Below are positions 34,035 to 43,185 of a stretch of 64,000 bases of DNA, in pieces. Both the position numbers and the translations under genes were made by a program. Each line of letters opens with the position of its first letter. The first letter of the stretch is position 1. This DNA comes from UBA7446 sp038143535 (GTDB lineage Bacteria; Bacteroidota; Bacteroidia; Flavobacteriales; Flavobacteriaceae), in assembly GCA_038143535.1 (NCBI GenBank), contig JAYQMD010000001.1, forward strand, positions 1,054,001 to 1,118,000, written 5' to 3'. The notes beneath the pieces are model-generated. The model made no database searches and was not told the origin of the DNA. It worked only from the letters and a program-made list of their open reading frames with translations.

Positions 34035-35699
34035 TCAAACAGCAGCTTTTACGATTTTTTTATTTGTTGTGCGTTCACCGTCGCTCAATTGAACAACATA
34101 TACACCCGATTTTAAAGATGACATATCTATAACTCCGTAACCGAGCTTAAGGTCAAGTTTTCCTTTCTTAACTGTACGGCCAATGGTGTCTACTACGCGA
34201 TAGCCCATAATTGTAATTGCTTCACGTAAGGGATTTATGTGTAAATTTTTGTAAACTGGATTTGGATACGCAGCCCAAAACGACTCCTCAGCAACATCGT
34301 CAAGATGCAAAGTATAGCAAGAGGCATCGACATGATGGGTCGATTTGATAATTTCAGACAACTTGTTGGTCGTAAAACTCTGTTGATTGGTTTGATCAAA
34401 AAAGGCATTATCAACTACGGTATCCGAAGCACCGAGGAAATCTTGCATAAGCGTAGCAAAAACCTGTCGGTAATCGTGCTGTACTGTTTTCAACTGCCAG
34501 TTGTTACTGGGAGTAGCTTCTGTCAAATCAACATTTACACCAGAAATACCACCCTGTACTGGTTTTCCAAATACAAACATAGGAGCAATTTCTCCGTGAT
34601 CCGTACCATAGTTTCCGTTTTGAATGGCCTTACGACCAAACTCGGAGAATGTTAACCCAATGATATCGTCTCCGATTGAATCCGAATTAATATCAGCTAC
34701 AAAGGCATCTACAGCAGTAGAAAGTTGATTCATCAGATTTGTATGACGTCCGTTTATATTTCCAGTGCCTTCGTTCTGGGCATTGTGAGTGTCAAAACCA
34801 CCAATGGTTACCATATATACTTTGGTTTGAATACCACCGCGAATAAGGCGCGCTACTGTTTTTAATTGATCGGCAAGATCAGTGTCTGGATAATTGACCA
34901 AATTGGTCGCTCCAGGGGCATTAAATGAATCTTGAATAGACTTGGCATAGGTATTCGCGCTTGCGTCTGTATCTACAATATACTGCAATTCGGCGCCGTA
35001 GTGTGAGCTTTCCGGAATATGCTGCGGTGCTTGACCAGCCAAGCCATTCAATACCGTATAAAAATTTTCAGAGTTTTGCCCCTCAATATTAAGCGCCGTT
35101 CCATGCTCATGCTCGGCATGAAAGCCAAGCCATGTATTGCTTGAGCCAAGCTGAATGCCTATGGGAAAGGTTGAGGGAAATAAATCAGCGTACGCCTCTT
35201 CCATAAATCGTCCCATCCAACCGCTTTCTTTTCCATTGTCCCAGCTGTTTCCATCATTACCTGTGGCCCACAAGTCTATCGATGCAAAGTGACTTTTATT
35301 TGCCGATGGATACCCAACAGATTGCAATATGCGTAACATGCCATCTTGATACAAGCCCTTAAAACCTGAATTAATACTACCCTCTAAAAGCGCAGGGTTA
35401 AAAATTAAATCTTGATTGGTACCGGCTTTTGATACATCAACAGCCATATTGTTGTAATTGGTCACTGGAATATGAATATCAGGACGTAGTGTACCGCTAT
35501 AATATCCGTAGTTATCATAGGGTATCAACGTGTTTAGACCGTCATTTCCCCCTTTGAGTTCAATCAACACAAGTTTTCGGTTCGAGATATCGCAATTCAA
35601 AGACGTATTGGCCAACTTCATAGCTGCACCTACTTCATAGGGAAGCAATCCCAGCGCTGATGCTGTAGCAGAAAGTTTAATAAATTCTCTTCTTTTCAT
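34035..35699 (-). CDS. DUF1501 family secreted protein with T9SS sorting domain
   Basis: This is a 554-residue DUF1501 protein (PF07394, alkaline-phosphatase/sulfatase-like fold). The N-terminus MKRREFIKLSATASALG is a twin-arginine signal (RREFIK). Family blocks are LVLIELKGGNDGLNTLIPY, KSHFASIDLWATG (about residues 135-150) and GLTFSEFGRKAIQNGNYGTDHG. The last 80 residues form a type IX sorting domain (YPNPVYKNLHINPL, SLKSGVYVVQLSDGE), so after the inner membrane the protein would pass the outer membrane via T9SS. It follows the DUF1800 gene by 9 bases; this pairing is conserved across many bacteria but its biochemical role is unknown. The combination of Tat and T9SS export is noteworthy. 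Confidence 0.9.
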   Translation of the reverse strand: MKRREFIKLSATASALGLLPYEVGAAMKLANTSLNCDISNRKLVLIELKGGNDGLNTLIPYDNYGYYSGTLRPDIHIPVTNYNNMAVDVSKAGTNQDLIFNPALLEGSINSGFKGLYQDGMLRILQSVGYPSANKSHFASIDLWATGNDGNSWDNGKESGWMGRFMEEAYADLFPSTFPIGIQLGSSNTWLGFHAEHEHGTALNIEGQNSENFYTVLNGLAGQAPQHIPESSHYGAELQYIVDTDASANTYAKSIQDSFNAPGATNLVNYPDTDLADQLKTVARLIRGGIQTKVYMVTIGGFDTHNAQNEGTGNINGRHTNLMNQLSTAVDAFVADINSDSIGDDIIGLTFSEFGRKAIQNGNYGTDHGEIAPMFVFGKPVQGGISGVNVDLTEATPSNNWQLKTVQHDYRQVFATLMQDFLGASDTVVDNAFFDQTNQQSFTTNKLSEIIKSTHHVDASCYTLHLDDVAEESFWAAYPNPVYKNLHINPLREAITIMGYRVVDTIGRTVKKGKLDLKLGYGVIDMSSLKSGVYVVQLSDGERTTNKKIVKAAV

Positions 35700-35708
35700 A
35701 TGCGGTGA

Positions 35709-37523
35709 TTACATGAGTTGAAATTCGGCGGCGTTAATCATTTTTGGAAGCAAACCATCTTGGCCAGACAGCCTGTTTTTTATAAAAACAGCTGCGCTTT
35801 CTTGAGTATCTCCGCTTCCAGTCTTATACGCTGTCCAAGCGTCGTACCAAACATAATAGGGCTCATTATCATGGATTAAAAACTTAACGAAATAAGCAAC
35901 TCTACTGGCATCGATATCTTCACAGTAAAACAGTTCAGCTAATTCTTGTACTATTTTTGTAGCATCAGACGGATCGGATATGCTGTTTTCAATAAAGTTG
36001 GTTGCATTAAAATCTGTCCAAATACGTGAATAATATTGACCGCCGTTTGAAGCTGTTTGAACACCCTGAATAAGGTTTTGACCGTTTCCTTTGCCATCCG
36101 TATAAGTACCACCAATAAACGAGAATATGGTTTTATAGCGAGCGATGATATTGTTTGAGTTGAACCATGCTTTGTCATAAGCGGGTGGTTGGTAATCGGC
36201 AGGGTAACCAGCTACAGTGGCAGGTGAAAAGAAGTTCATTCCACTAAAAGAGAAGAAGGTGTTGTGACAAAAATTCCACCAGAATAGATAAAATCTAAAA
36301 TTCTCATTTGAATTGTCCCAACCAGACCCTTCTGCAACTTGAGGTGTATTGGGATTTGGAATAGCAACGTCTAATATCCTTATCAGCTCGTTAAAAAACT
36401 GCAGTGGACTTTTGATAATGCCACCAACATTTTCATCTTTACCATCACTATCATCCATGTCAAAAAAGTGCTTAGACTTTAAAAGCGTTTGCAATACAGT
36501 AAGCAAGTTGTAACCGTTGTTTTTGAGCTGTTGTGCCAATGGCGTAATGATGTCGTCTTCAACATCTTGCCCCCATTCACTGCGCACAAACATGCGGTAC
36601 ATTTTACGAACATAGTTTTTTGCCGTTTCCAATTGATCAAAAACCATATCAACAAAATCATCTAACTCTTCATTAATAGTCAAAGTTGAGTTTCCACCTG
36701 AAATGGTTTGGCTATTAAATGCCTGACTAAAAGTCTTATCACCTGTATCGTGCTTGTTCACATTGATATAGCCCATTGGAATACCATTTGTATAGTGAGG
36801 CAATTTAACCGTGTCGTTATCATAGGTATCGCGGTTATTTTTAAGTTTTATCCCAGAAAATACTTTAGCAGCCTGAACGACATCATGCTCGGTATAGTTT
36901 GTGTAATCACCATCTGCAACTTGTGGTCCCTTGCCAATGGTAAATAGTTCCAAAAATTCTCTGGCGTAGTTTTCGTTTGGGCTGTTCTTATTATTATCAC
37001 CATTATCTAAATAGTAAAGCATGGCGTTGTTAAACGTGATTTTACGTGCCAAGTCTTTCACGCTTTTATCAGCGTAGAATTGCAACAAATTTAAATAGTC
37101 AAAATAGTGTGCTGATTTGCCAGAACCATCATCTTTGGAGACGGTAAACGTTGTAAACAAAAACCACGTCATTTTATCAATAAGTGAATTTTGTTTTATG
37201 GCGTTATACCACCACCAGCCTGCAACCATGCCTCTTTTGGCTGTTTGCCTACATGTGTACTTATTATTTAGCCATCCAGGAGTGCTAAGCCAATAACCGT
37301 CTTGTACTCCTGAGCAATTGGAGTTCGCATTATTAGTAACGGGATCATTAGGCCACGTCCACGAAAAAGTCTTAGGAACGTTAAGCGTTTCTAAAATTTC
37401 CGCTGCGGTCTTGCCTGTCATGGAATTAAGCTGATCTTTTGAATATTGGAAGCAAGCCCTACGTAACAAATGCTTTGTTAGCCTTTTATTGAGCGGTTGA
37501 TCATATTCAATTAGTGATGCCAT
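35709..37523 (-). CDS. DUF1800 family protein
   Basis: This is a 604-residue DUF1800 (PF08811) protein. The family blocks visible are RLTKHLLRRACFQYSKDQL at the N-terminus, MTWFLFTTFTVSKDD, PNENYAREFLELFTIGKGP (about residues 180-200) and ETAKNYVRKMYRMFV, and the length is near normal. No classical signal peptide is seen at the annotated start, as is often the case in the family; the upstream 280 bases hold no longer in-frame extension that I recognise. It is the first gene of the pair with DUF1501. The partners are probably a secreted complex. Function not known; a role in polymer or surface-structure handling has been proposed only by context. Confidence 0.9.
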   Translation of the reverse strand: MASLIEYDQPLNKRLTKHLLRRACFQYSKDQLNSMTGKTAAEILETLNVPKTFSWTWPNDPVTNNANSNCSGVQDGYWLSTPGWLNNKYTCRQTAKRGMVAGWWWYNAIKQNSLIDKMTWFLFTTFTVSKDDGSGKSAHYFDYLNLLQFYADKSVKDLARKITFNNAMLYYLDNGDNNKNSPNENYAREFLELFTIGKGPQVADGDYTNYTEHDVVQAAKVFSGIKLKNNRDTYDNDTVKLPHYTNGIPMGYINVNKHDTGDKTFSQAFNSQTISGGNSTLTINEELDDFVDMVFDQLETAKNYVRKMYRMFVRSEWGQDVEDDIITPLAQQLKNNGYNLLTVLQTLLKSKHFFDMDDSDGKDENVGGIIKSPLQFFNELIRILDVAIPNPNTPQVAEGSGWDNSNENFRFYLFWWNFCHNTFFSFSGMNFFSPATVAGYPADYQPPAYDKAWFNSNNIIARYKTIFSFIGGTYTDGKGNGQNLIQGVQTASNGGQYYSRIWTDFNATNFIENSISDPSDATKIVQELAELFYCEDIDASRVAYFVKFLIHDNEPYYVWYDAWTAYKTGSGDTQESAAVFIKNRLSGQDGLLPKMINAAEFQLM

Positions 37524-37765
37524 ATTTAAACTAAGAAGTACGTAACCCCTTGATTATTTAGATTCAATCCTCTAAATTAAGAAAAATAATCTATTATTAT
37601 TTTAAATAGCTAATTAAACGCATTGCAATTGATAGGATTATATATCAAAAGACAGGGCACAAAAAACACAAAAAACAGCTTGCTAAATATATAAGCATAA
37701 GCTAATAAAACAATAGTACCTAAGGAGTATTGTGAAAACCTAATCGCTTAAATGCAATGAAAAAA

Positions 37766-37782
37766 CCTTTGTGGTTCAAAGG
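37766..37782 (-). terminator. Intrinsic terminator of the cold-shock gene
   Basis: On the minus strand CCTTTG-AACCA-CAAAGG (6-bp stem) is followed by a run of six T, 22 bases after the cspA-family stop codon. Confidence 0.65.
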
Positions 37783-37803
37783 AATGAGAAGAAAACTACT
37801 ATA

Positions 37804-37995
37804 TTAGAGCAGTTTTATGTTGCTAGCAGATTTGCCGCGTTTGCCATCAACTTCTTCAAAAGAAACGCTGTCTCCTTCATTTAGAGACATCCCGTCTTCT
37901 AGGGCACTTATGTGAACAAAAACATCCTCACCAGCATCTGTTGTGATGAAACCAAATCCTTTTGAGTCGTTAAAAAACTTTACTTTACCAGTCAT
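37804..37995 (-). CDS. Cold-shock domain protein
   Basis: This is a 63-residue CspA-type nucleic-acid chaperone. Its single OB-fold carries both RNA-binding motifs: KGFGFI (RNP1, residues 12-17) and DVFVHI (RNP2, residues 24-29). It starts MTGKVKFFND, the standard beginning. It binds single-stranded RNA and prevents secondary structure in the cytoplasm, often during cold adaptation. It lies alone between long intergenic regions and has its own terminator, so it is monocistronic. The 249 bases before it hold the carbonic anhydrase terminator and A/T-rich sequence; I see no clear promoter box there. Confidence 0.96.
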   Translation of the reverse strand: MTGKVKFFNDSKGFGFITTDAGEDVFVHISALEDGMSLNEGDSVSFEEVDGKRGKSASNIKLL

Positions 37996-38150
37996 AATTT
38001 AAAAATATATGCAAGGTTACGACTAAAAATTGAACTAGCGTTATAAAAAACAAATTATTAGTCTACTTAGAATACAATTAGAAAGAAATTGAAATCCTCC
38101 AATGAAATGTGATATTCCGTTTGTATTTCAGAGTTCGGCTACAAAAAAAT

Positions 38151-38202
38151 ATCAGTTTGAGTGAACTTTACTTATTTCAATAGCAAATTCACTCGAACTG
38201 AT
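38151..38202 (-). terminator. Long hairpin terminator after the carbonic anhydrase gene
   Basis: A 15-bp inverted repeat (38151-38165 with 38188-38202, one mismatch that can form a G-U pair) encloses a 22-base loop. On the minus strand it is followed by A and seven T. It lies 43 bases after the carbonic anhydrase stop codon. The stem is longer than usual. Confidence 0.7.
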
Positions 38203-38244
38203 AGAACTTAGTCAAAATGCACAACGGGTTATGCTACTATGCGT

Positions 38245-38874
38245 TTACAACCAAGCAACAGTACCATTTGCAAGTTGGTAAACACCACCTTTAATGGCAA
38301 TTTCACCAGCAGCTTCCATTTCAGCTAAAATGGGGCTCATGCTTTTGATTTCTCCAATAGTGTGATTAACGTTTTCAGCTATAGCAGCGTTTACAAAAGC
38401 TGTGTTGGCGCTGTTGTAAGGCGCTTCCACAGTAGGTTTTACTGCATCTACAGCTGGTTGAATGTTAGATAGCAAGGAAGTGATATTCCCCAACTCAACG
38501 CCGTCACAAGCTGCTTTTACGGCTCCACAACCTTCGTGACCTAAAACCACGATAAGTTTGCTCCCTGCAACTTTACAGGCATATTCCATGCTTGCAACGA
38601 TGTCTGTGTTAACAAAGTTTCCTGCAACACGTGCAACAAAAATATCGCCAAGTGCTTGATCAAAAACTTCCTCAACGACAACACGTGAGTCAATACAGGA
38701 CAAAACAATAGCTTGAGGCGCTTGGCCAGAAACACTAGCAGCGCGTAGATTATTGATGTCAACAGCTGTTAGATTAGCTGCGGTGTAATTTGAATTTCCA
38801 GCCTTTAAATTAGATAAGACAGTGTCAGGCGTAAGTTGTGCCTGTGCATCTGAAGTTAAAATATTAGTTCTCAT
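38245..38874 (-). CDS. Beta-class carbonic anhydrase
   Basis: This is a 209-residue zinc enzyme interconverting CO2 and bicarbonate. All zinc ligands and the catalytic dyad are present: Cys60-x-Asp62-x-Arg64 in LSCIDSR, His113 and Cys116 in LGHEGCGAV. It has no signal peptide and is therefore probably cytoplasmic. It begins one base after the SulP transporter stop, on the same strand, so both are co-transcribed. This arrangement is known in bacteria and links bicarbonate transport to CO2 hydration. A long hairpin follows the gene. It would supply bicarbonate for carboxylases such as carbamoyl-phosphate synthase, or anaplerotic carbon fixation in marine flavobacteria (inference). Confidence 0.95.
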   Translation of the reverse strand: MRTNILTSDAQAQLTPDTVLSNLKAGNSNYTAANLTAVDINNLRAASVSGQAPQAIVLSCIDSRVVVEEVFDQALGDIFVARVAGNFVNTDIVASMEYACKVAGSKLIVVLGHEGCGAVKAACDGVELGNITSLLSNIQPAVDAVKPTVEAPYNSANTAFVNAAIAENVNHTIGEIKSMSPILAEMEAAGEIAIKGGVYQLANGTVAWL

Positions 38875-38875
38875 A

Positions 38876-40738
38876 TTATAAATTTAAGTTTTGTGATTTG
38901 ATGTGATTTAAAAAATCTGGGAGTTCCTCATAAACATTTGCCGCTGGAACCAGTTTCGGCAACAAACCAATACGCTCCATCATGTAGCGTGGCTGTTTTG
39001 GTAAATGAATAAAATAAATTCGCTTCTGCTGTTTACTCAAATCTACCAATAAATCTTCTAATGCATATAACCCCGATTGATCTAAATACTCCATGCGATC
39101 AAAGCGGAATAGTACTGTATTCGCTTCTTCGGAAATCTCTTTGGCTAGTTTCTGAAAGCCATCCGTAGAGCCAAAAAACAAGGGGCCATTGATGTGCTTA
39201 ATGGCGATACTATCGCTCTTTAGCAATGGAATATCCTTCTCATCTTCCCAAAGCTTTTCTCTACTTCCAGTATTGACCTCAGAAGAACTTTCAGTTAGGT
39301 CTCCAATCTTTTTCATAAACATCAAAGATGCCATAATAAGACCAATACCTACTGCGTATACCAAATTCCATACTGTTGATAAAAACATGACGACAAGCAT
39401 GACAATAACTTCGGAGTTGATGCCCATTTTGCCGATCTTGATGTCTCGTGGAAGTGAGGGAATAGCACGCAATCCTTTGTAATCCATCACCCCTATTCCT
39501 ACTGTTATCAAAATTCCTGCAAGTACTGCAGCGGGAATCGTAGAAGCGGCTGAACTAAACAACAACAAAATCATAAGCAGTACGAGCCCGGCAATCATTC
39601 CAGAAATTCGGGTCTTACCCCCTGAGTTGATATTAACCACTGTTCTAATGGTAGCACCAGCGCCTGGAATCCCACCAAACATAGCAGAAATGCTGTTTCC
39701 AATCCCTTGACCAATTAACTCCTTATTGGGCTTGTGACGTGTCTTGGTCATGTTATCTGCTACCACACTTGTCAACAAGGAATCAATGGCTCCCAAGAGT
39801 GCTAGGGTCAACGCTGTAAAGACATAAGGTACTAATTCAGCCACACGCAACTCAGTAAAAATTTCCCATTTAGGAACAGGAAATCCTTGAGGGATAGCTG
39901 TGATTGGACGATAGCCTGGCACAAACAATATGGCAACGCCTGTCATGACAAGCAAAGCCACAAGTGTACTGGGAACAGCTGTCGTGATGCGCTTAAAACC
40001 ATAAATGATGACAACGGTGCCAAGTGCTAATAAAAACTCAATCCAACTGATGTTTTGAAGTGCAGAAGGCAATACACGAACAGCACCCAAAACACCTGAT
40101 GCCGATTTTGCAGCCAGCGTTTGAGACTCTTCTAGAATTTGTGCTTGCGAAATAGCAGCTCCACGACTTAGCGTTTCAGAAAAATCGTCTAAAACCAATA
40201 ATCCCTCGCCGGCCTCTTCTTCAAGGATGTTGCTCAAAATAATAGCCTCTGCCTGTGGTTTAAAGGTATCAACATAAGCAGCATCTTCTTTGGCATAGTA
40301 TCCCAAAACTGGAAGCAACTGAGTAATCAAAATAATAAGTCCAATGGCCGTCATAAATCCAGAAACAACTGGATAAGGTATATATCGGATGTACTTACCA
40401 AGCTTTAGAAAGCCCAATGCCACTTGCATAAGACCTGCCAGTATGAAAACTGCCAAGATGATTGGCAATGCTTTTTCAACACTACCGTCATTGGCGGCAA
40501 TCAACGTACCGATAATGACCATACTCACTGCCGTCATTGGAGCAGTTGGTCCAGAGATTTGGGTGTTTGTTCCACCGAGCAATGCAGCGAAAAAACTTAA
40601 AAATATAGCGCCATAAAGCCCTGCTGTGGGACCCAGTCCTGAGGATACGCCGAATGCTAGAGCCAAGGGAAGCGCAACAATACCTGCGGTTAAACCACCG
40701 AAGAGATCGCCCTTAATATGAATGAATGTCTTTTTCAT
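38876..40738 (-). CDS. SulP family anion transporter with STAS domain (probable bicarbonate transporter)
   Basis: This is a 620-residue inner-membrane transporter of the SLC26/SulP family. About 10-12 helices span residues 10-480 with LPLALAFGVSSGLGPTAGLYGAI, GGTNTQISGPTAPMTAV and GIPGAGATIRTVVNINSGGKTRISG; a cytoplasmic STAS domain lies at about 515-605 (VLFRFDRMEYLDQSGLYALEDLL). An extra hydrophilic segment of about 60 residues between helices (about 150-215, LSNILEEEAGEGL and following) is odd. Because it is coupled to the carbonic anhydrase gene, bicarbonate (BicA-like, sodium-dependent) is a more likely substrate than sulfate. Transport specificity cannot be read directly from sequence. 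Confidence 0.92.
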   Translation of the reverse strand: MKKTFIHIKGDLFGGLTAGIVALPLALAFGVSSGLGPTAGLYGAIFLSFFAALLGGTNTQISGPTAPMTAVSMVIIGTLIAANDGSVEKALPIILAVFILAGLMQVALGFLKLGKYIRYIPYPVVSGFMTAIGLIILITQLLPVLGYYAKEDAAYVDTFKPQAEAIILSNILEEEAGEGLLVLDDFSETLSRGAAISQAQILEESQTLAAKSASGVLGAVRVLPSALQNISWIEFLLALGTVVIIYGFKRITTAVPSTLVALLVMTGVAILFVPGYRPITAIPQGFPVPKWEIFTELRVAELVPYVFTALTLALLGAIDSLLTSVVADNMTKTRHKPNKELIGQGIGNSISAMFGGIPGAGATIRTVVNINSGGKTRISGMIAGLVLLMILLLFSSAASTIPAAVLAGILITVGIGVMDYKGLRAIPSLPRDIKIGKMGINSEVIVMLVVMFLSTVWNLVYAVGIGLIMASLMFMKKIGDLTESSSEVNTGSREKLWEDEKDIPLLKSDSIAIKHINGPLFFGSTDGFQKLAKEISEEANTVLFRFDRMEYLDQSGLYALEDLLVDLSKQQKRIYFIHLPKQPRYMMERIGLLPKLVPAANVYEELPDFLNHIKSQNLNL

Positions 40739-40790
40739 AATTTAATTATTTGTAAAAAATTAAAGTTAAAAGGAAGGGGGCAGAAAAATA

Positions 40791-41201
40791 CTAAACTAAC
40801 TCGGGTGGAGGGGAATCAAGAACTGTAACAAACTCCGTGTGGATGAGGAATTTGAAATGTGTTAATGATAATTCGTAAAGAAAAAATGCAAATACGGGAA
40901 GTTCCGTCACTAAATAGCTACTCTCTTCAATTAGGTCAATAAAAGCTTTTCCGTCTTTGGGTTTCGGCTCTTCACTTTCTTTTGTAACACTAATGTTTTC
41001 AGTACGAGTATAATCTAGCGCCGAAAAAGCAACCACAGCTAACTGGGAACAAAAAACCAAACACCACAACATGTGAATTGTTTTGTTTGAGAAAAATAGG
41101 TATTTTCCGAAGTTCAATGAGAGTGGTTTTTTCTTTTTAGCAGCTGCTAATATACAAATTTCTACTTCACTAAATCGGTCTTTTATTAAATGTCTAATCA
41201 C
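40791..41201 (-). CDS. Small hypothetical membrane or exported protein
   Basis: This is a 136-residue frame upstream of and on the same strand as the SulP gene, 52 bases apart. It has a hydrophobic stretch at about residues 44-62 (MLWCLVFCSQLAVVAFSAL) and another at about 96-112, and ends FVTVLDSPPPELV. Similar Pro-rich ends are seen in small flavobacterial membrane proteins beside ion transporters, but I cannot name a family. The ATG at 41072 (residue 44) is an alternative start that would turn the first stretch into a signal peptide; I keep the longer form because it is open. Its placement suggests a link to SulP-carbonic anhydrase function, which is unproven. Confidence 0.5.
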   Translation of the reverse strand: MIRHLIKDRFSEVEICILAAAKKKKPLSLNFGKYLFFSNKTIHMLWCLVFCSQLAVVAFSALDYTRTENISVTKESEEPKPKDGKAFIDLIEESSYLVTELPVFAFFLYELSLTHFKFLIHTEFVTVLDSPPPELV

Positions 41202-41493
41202 AAAAATATAGAAAGATTGTTAATTATTTATTTAATTGCCACCACTTAATTGTCAAACCCTACATGACAAATACAATTACGCATGATTTTAAAAAAATCA
41301 ATCGCTAGATGACATAACCACAGTAAAATATTTAAGTTTTAAAAATCTTTTTTACAATTACAAATTGATCAATTTCTGCGAAGAAATCTTAGCTAAGCAC
41401 TCAATTATTATTTAAATAATAGCATTACTAACTGTTGCTTGTTTAATGCTTTTAAACATAATTTTTTCAAGCAAATGTTTATGTGTGCACTCC

Positions 41494-41501
41494 TAAATTT
41501 G
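41494..41501 (+). promoter_or_regulatory. -7 box placing the HTH gene start at 41507 (TAAATTTG)
   Basis: TAAATTTG is an exact TAnnTTTG match ending 5 bases before the ATG at 41507. Transcription would begin at or very near that ATG, giving a leaderless or nearly leaderless message. It also lies inside any longer reading frame, arguing for the short start. Confidence 0.5.
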
Positions 41502-41506
41502 TTTGT

Positions 41507-41743
41507 ATGAATATACATGAAAGGCTAAAGATGATTATAGATGATGAAAACATATTAGTATCTAAGTTTGAACGCATAATTGGCGTGAGGAAAAACTCTG
41601 TGTCGACATGTCTTAGAAGAGAGTCTAGTATTGGACATAATGTGCTGCAAGGACTTTGTAAGTATTTTCCAAACCAGAGTATCGAGTGGATACTTTCGGG
41701 AAAAGAATCTAACAACAAAATGACAAAAAATAAAATTAAATAA
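41507..41743 (+). CDS. Small helix-turn-helix (XRE/CI-like) protein
   Basis: This is a 78-residue protein from the chosen ATG at 41507 (MNIHERLKMIIDDEN). A four- to five-helix lambda-repressor-like fold fits: ERLKMIIDD, then KFERIIGVRKNSVSTCLR (the helix-turn-helix), then VLQGLCKYFPNQSIEWILSGK, whose W-I-L-S-G-K ending is typical of Bacteroidota CI-like repressors. It has the HTH domain and no effector domain. A frame from 41483 would add 8 residues but overlaps the promoter box. It stands alone between the SulP and hisS units, transcribed toward hisS. The target is unknown; autoregulation is possible. Confidence 0.75.
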   Translation: MNIHERLKMIIDDENILVSKFERIIGVRKNSVSTCLRRESSIGHNVLQGLCKYFPNQSIEWILSGKESNNKMTKNKIK

Positions 41744-41759
41744 TTGCTTGATAAAGCAA
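41744..41759 (-). terminator. Weak hairpin between hisS and the HTH gene
   Basis: TTGCTT/AAGCAA form a 6-bp stem with a 4-base loop between the two convergent genes. On the minus strand it is followed by an A/T-rich tract without a clean T-run, so it is a weak candidate terminator for hisS. Confidence 0.35.
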
Positions 41760-41780
41760 ACCATGAGCTTGAAAATATCT

Positions 41781-43148
41781 CTAATTAATACACTTTTTCG
41801 AAAAGTCCTCTAATTTAATCTCGCTGTTTGTTCCATCTCCCATATTTTTTAGTGAGATTACCCCTTTTTGTTGCTCATCATTTCCGTAAAACATCACCCA
41901 AGGTGCTTGAATCTGATTTGCAAATTGCATCTGCTTTATTAGCTTATGCGCTGTTGGGTAGCAATTGATACGAATACCCATGTTGCGCCATGTCGCAAGA
42001 AATGGAATAAGATCATACATGTATGCATCACCAAAATGTAACACTACAACATCTACCGGCTGTTTCAGCGCAGCAGGAAACAAATTCAATTCTTCAAGCA
42101 CAATACACAATCGGTCCAATCCAAAGGAAATACCCAATCCGTGAACGTCTTTAAGGCCAAAAACAGCCGTCAAATCATCATAACGGCCTCCAGCGCCTAT
42201 GGAACCCATGGCAACTGACTCAGGCGGCGCAACTTCAAAAATAATTCCTGTGTAATAATGTAAGCCTCTTGCTAGGGTCAAGTCATAGGACAGTTGGCTT
42301 ACTTTAAAAGAACTTAAAAATCCTAAGGTCTGACGCAAATGCGCAATGCCTTCCAGCGCATCGGGTTGCGACACCAGTATTTCTTCCAATTGATTTAACT
42401 GGGACACAACATCTCCTGTCAAGTCAAACAAGGGACTTAGACGTTTCAAAGCCACATCATCAAATCCATTGTCGCGCAATTCGTTAAAAACGCCTTCTGG
42501 ACCTATTTTATCGAGCTTATCCAGCGCAACAGTAAAAGCTACGATTCGGTCTGGAGCATCTAAATAATTGGCAATACCAGCTAATATTGCGCGGTGATTT
42601 ATACGAATGGTTGCCCCTTTAAGAGACAAGGCATCAAAAACATCATCAAAAAGCTGCATGCATTCTGCCTCTAACAACGGGCTAACTGCACCAACAACAT
42701 CAGCGTCACATTGGGTAAATTCCTGAAAACGTCCGCGTTGCGGCCGGTCGGCACGCCAAACCGATTGAATTTGATAACGCTTAAATGGAAAGTTAATTTC
42801 ATTTTGATGCTGCACAACAAATCGAGCAAAGGGAACTGTTAGATCATACCGTAATGCTTTTTCAGAAATAGAGCTCGTAAATTGACCCAGTGCCCCGTTT
42901 TCAAGGGCATCGAGATCTGCTTTTTTTACTTTTTCGCCAGAGTTAAGGATATTAAACATCAAGCGGTCGCCTTCGTCGCCATAGTTGCCCTTAAGTGTAG
43001 ATGACTTTTCCATGGCAGGTGTTTGGATAGGCAGAAAACCATAGCGCTCAAATTGGGAGCGTATTACATCTGTCACATAGTTGCGCTTCGCAACTTCTGC
43101 AGGAAGGAAATCTCGGGTACCTTTTGGAATACTAGCCTTTTGAGCCAT
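41781..43148 (-). CDS. hisS: Histidine--tRNA ligase
   Basis: This is a 455-residue class II aminoacyl-tRNA synthetase that charges tRNA-His. It has motif 1 around IPKGTRDFLPAEVAKR and the FLPIQTPAMEKSSTL strand, motif 2 in RYQIQSVWRADRPQRGRFQEFTQCDADVVG, and HisA/HisB signatures as LARGLHYYTGIIFE and GRYDDL, with GLGISFGLDRL as motif 3. The C-terminal anticodon-binding domain begins at about residue 355. It follows the rplI terminator, so it has its own promoter. Complete and normal length. Confidence 0.97.
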   Translation of the reverse strand: MAQKASIPKGTRDFLPAEVAKRNYVTDVIRSQFERYGFLPIQTPAMEKSSTLKGNYGDEGDRLMFNILNSGEKVKKADLDALENGALGQFTSSISEKALRYDLTVPFARFVVQHQNEINFPFKRYQIQSVWRADRPQRGRFQEFTQCDADVVGAVSPLLEAECMQLFDDVFDALSLKGATIRINHRAILAGIANYLDAPDRIVAFTVALDKLDKIGPEGVFNELRDNGFDDVALKRLSPLFDLTGDVVSQLNQLEEILVSQPDALEGIAHLRQTLGFLSSFKVSQLSYDLTLARGLHYYTGIIFEVAPPESVAMGSIGAGGRYDDLTAVFGLKDVHGLGISFGLDRLCIVLEELNLFPAALKQPVDVVVLHFGDAYMYDLIPFLATWRNMGIRINCYPTAHKLIKQMQFANQIQAPWVMFYGNDEQQKGVISLKNMGDGTNSEIKLEDFSKKCIN

Positions 43149-43185
43149 GACATCAATTTATACAAATATCTTATTTTAAATAAAA

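Noticed and set aside
37524..37803. 280-base gap before the DUF1800 gene
   Set aside because: Apart from the cold-shock terminator I see no gene, tRNA or clear promoter box; it is A/T-rich.
41202..41482. 281-base gap between the small membrane protein and HTH gene
   Set aside because: A/T-rich, no tRNA or small frame with support.
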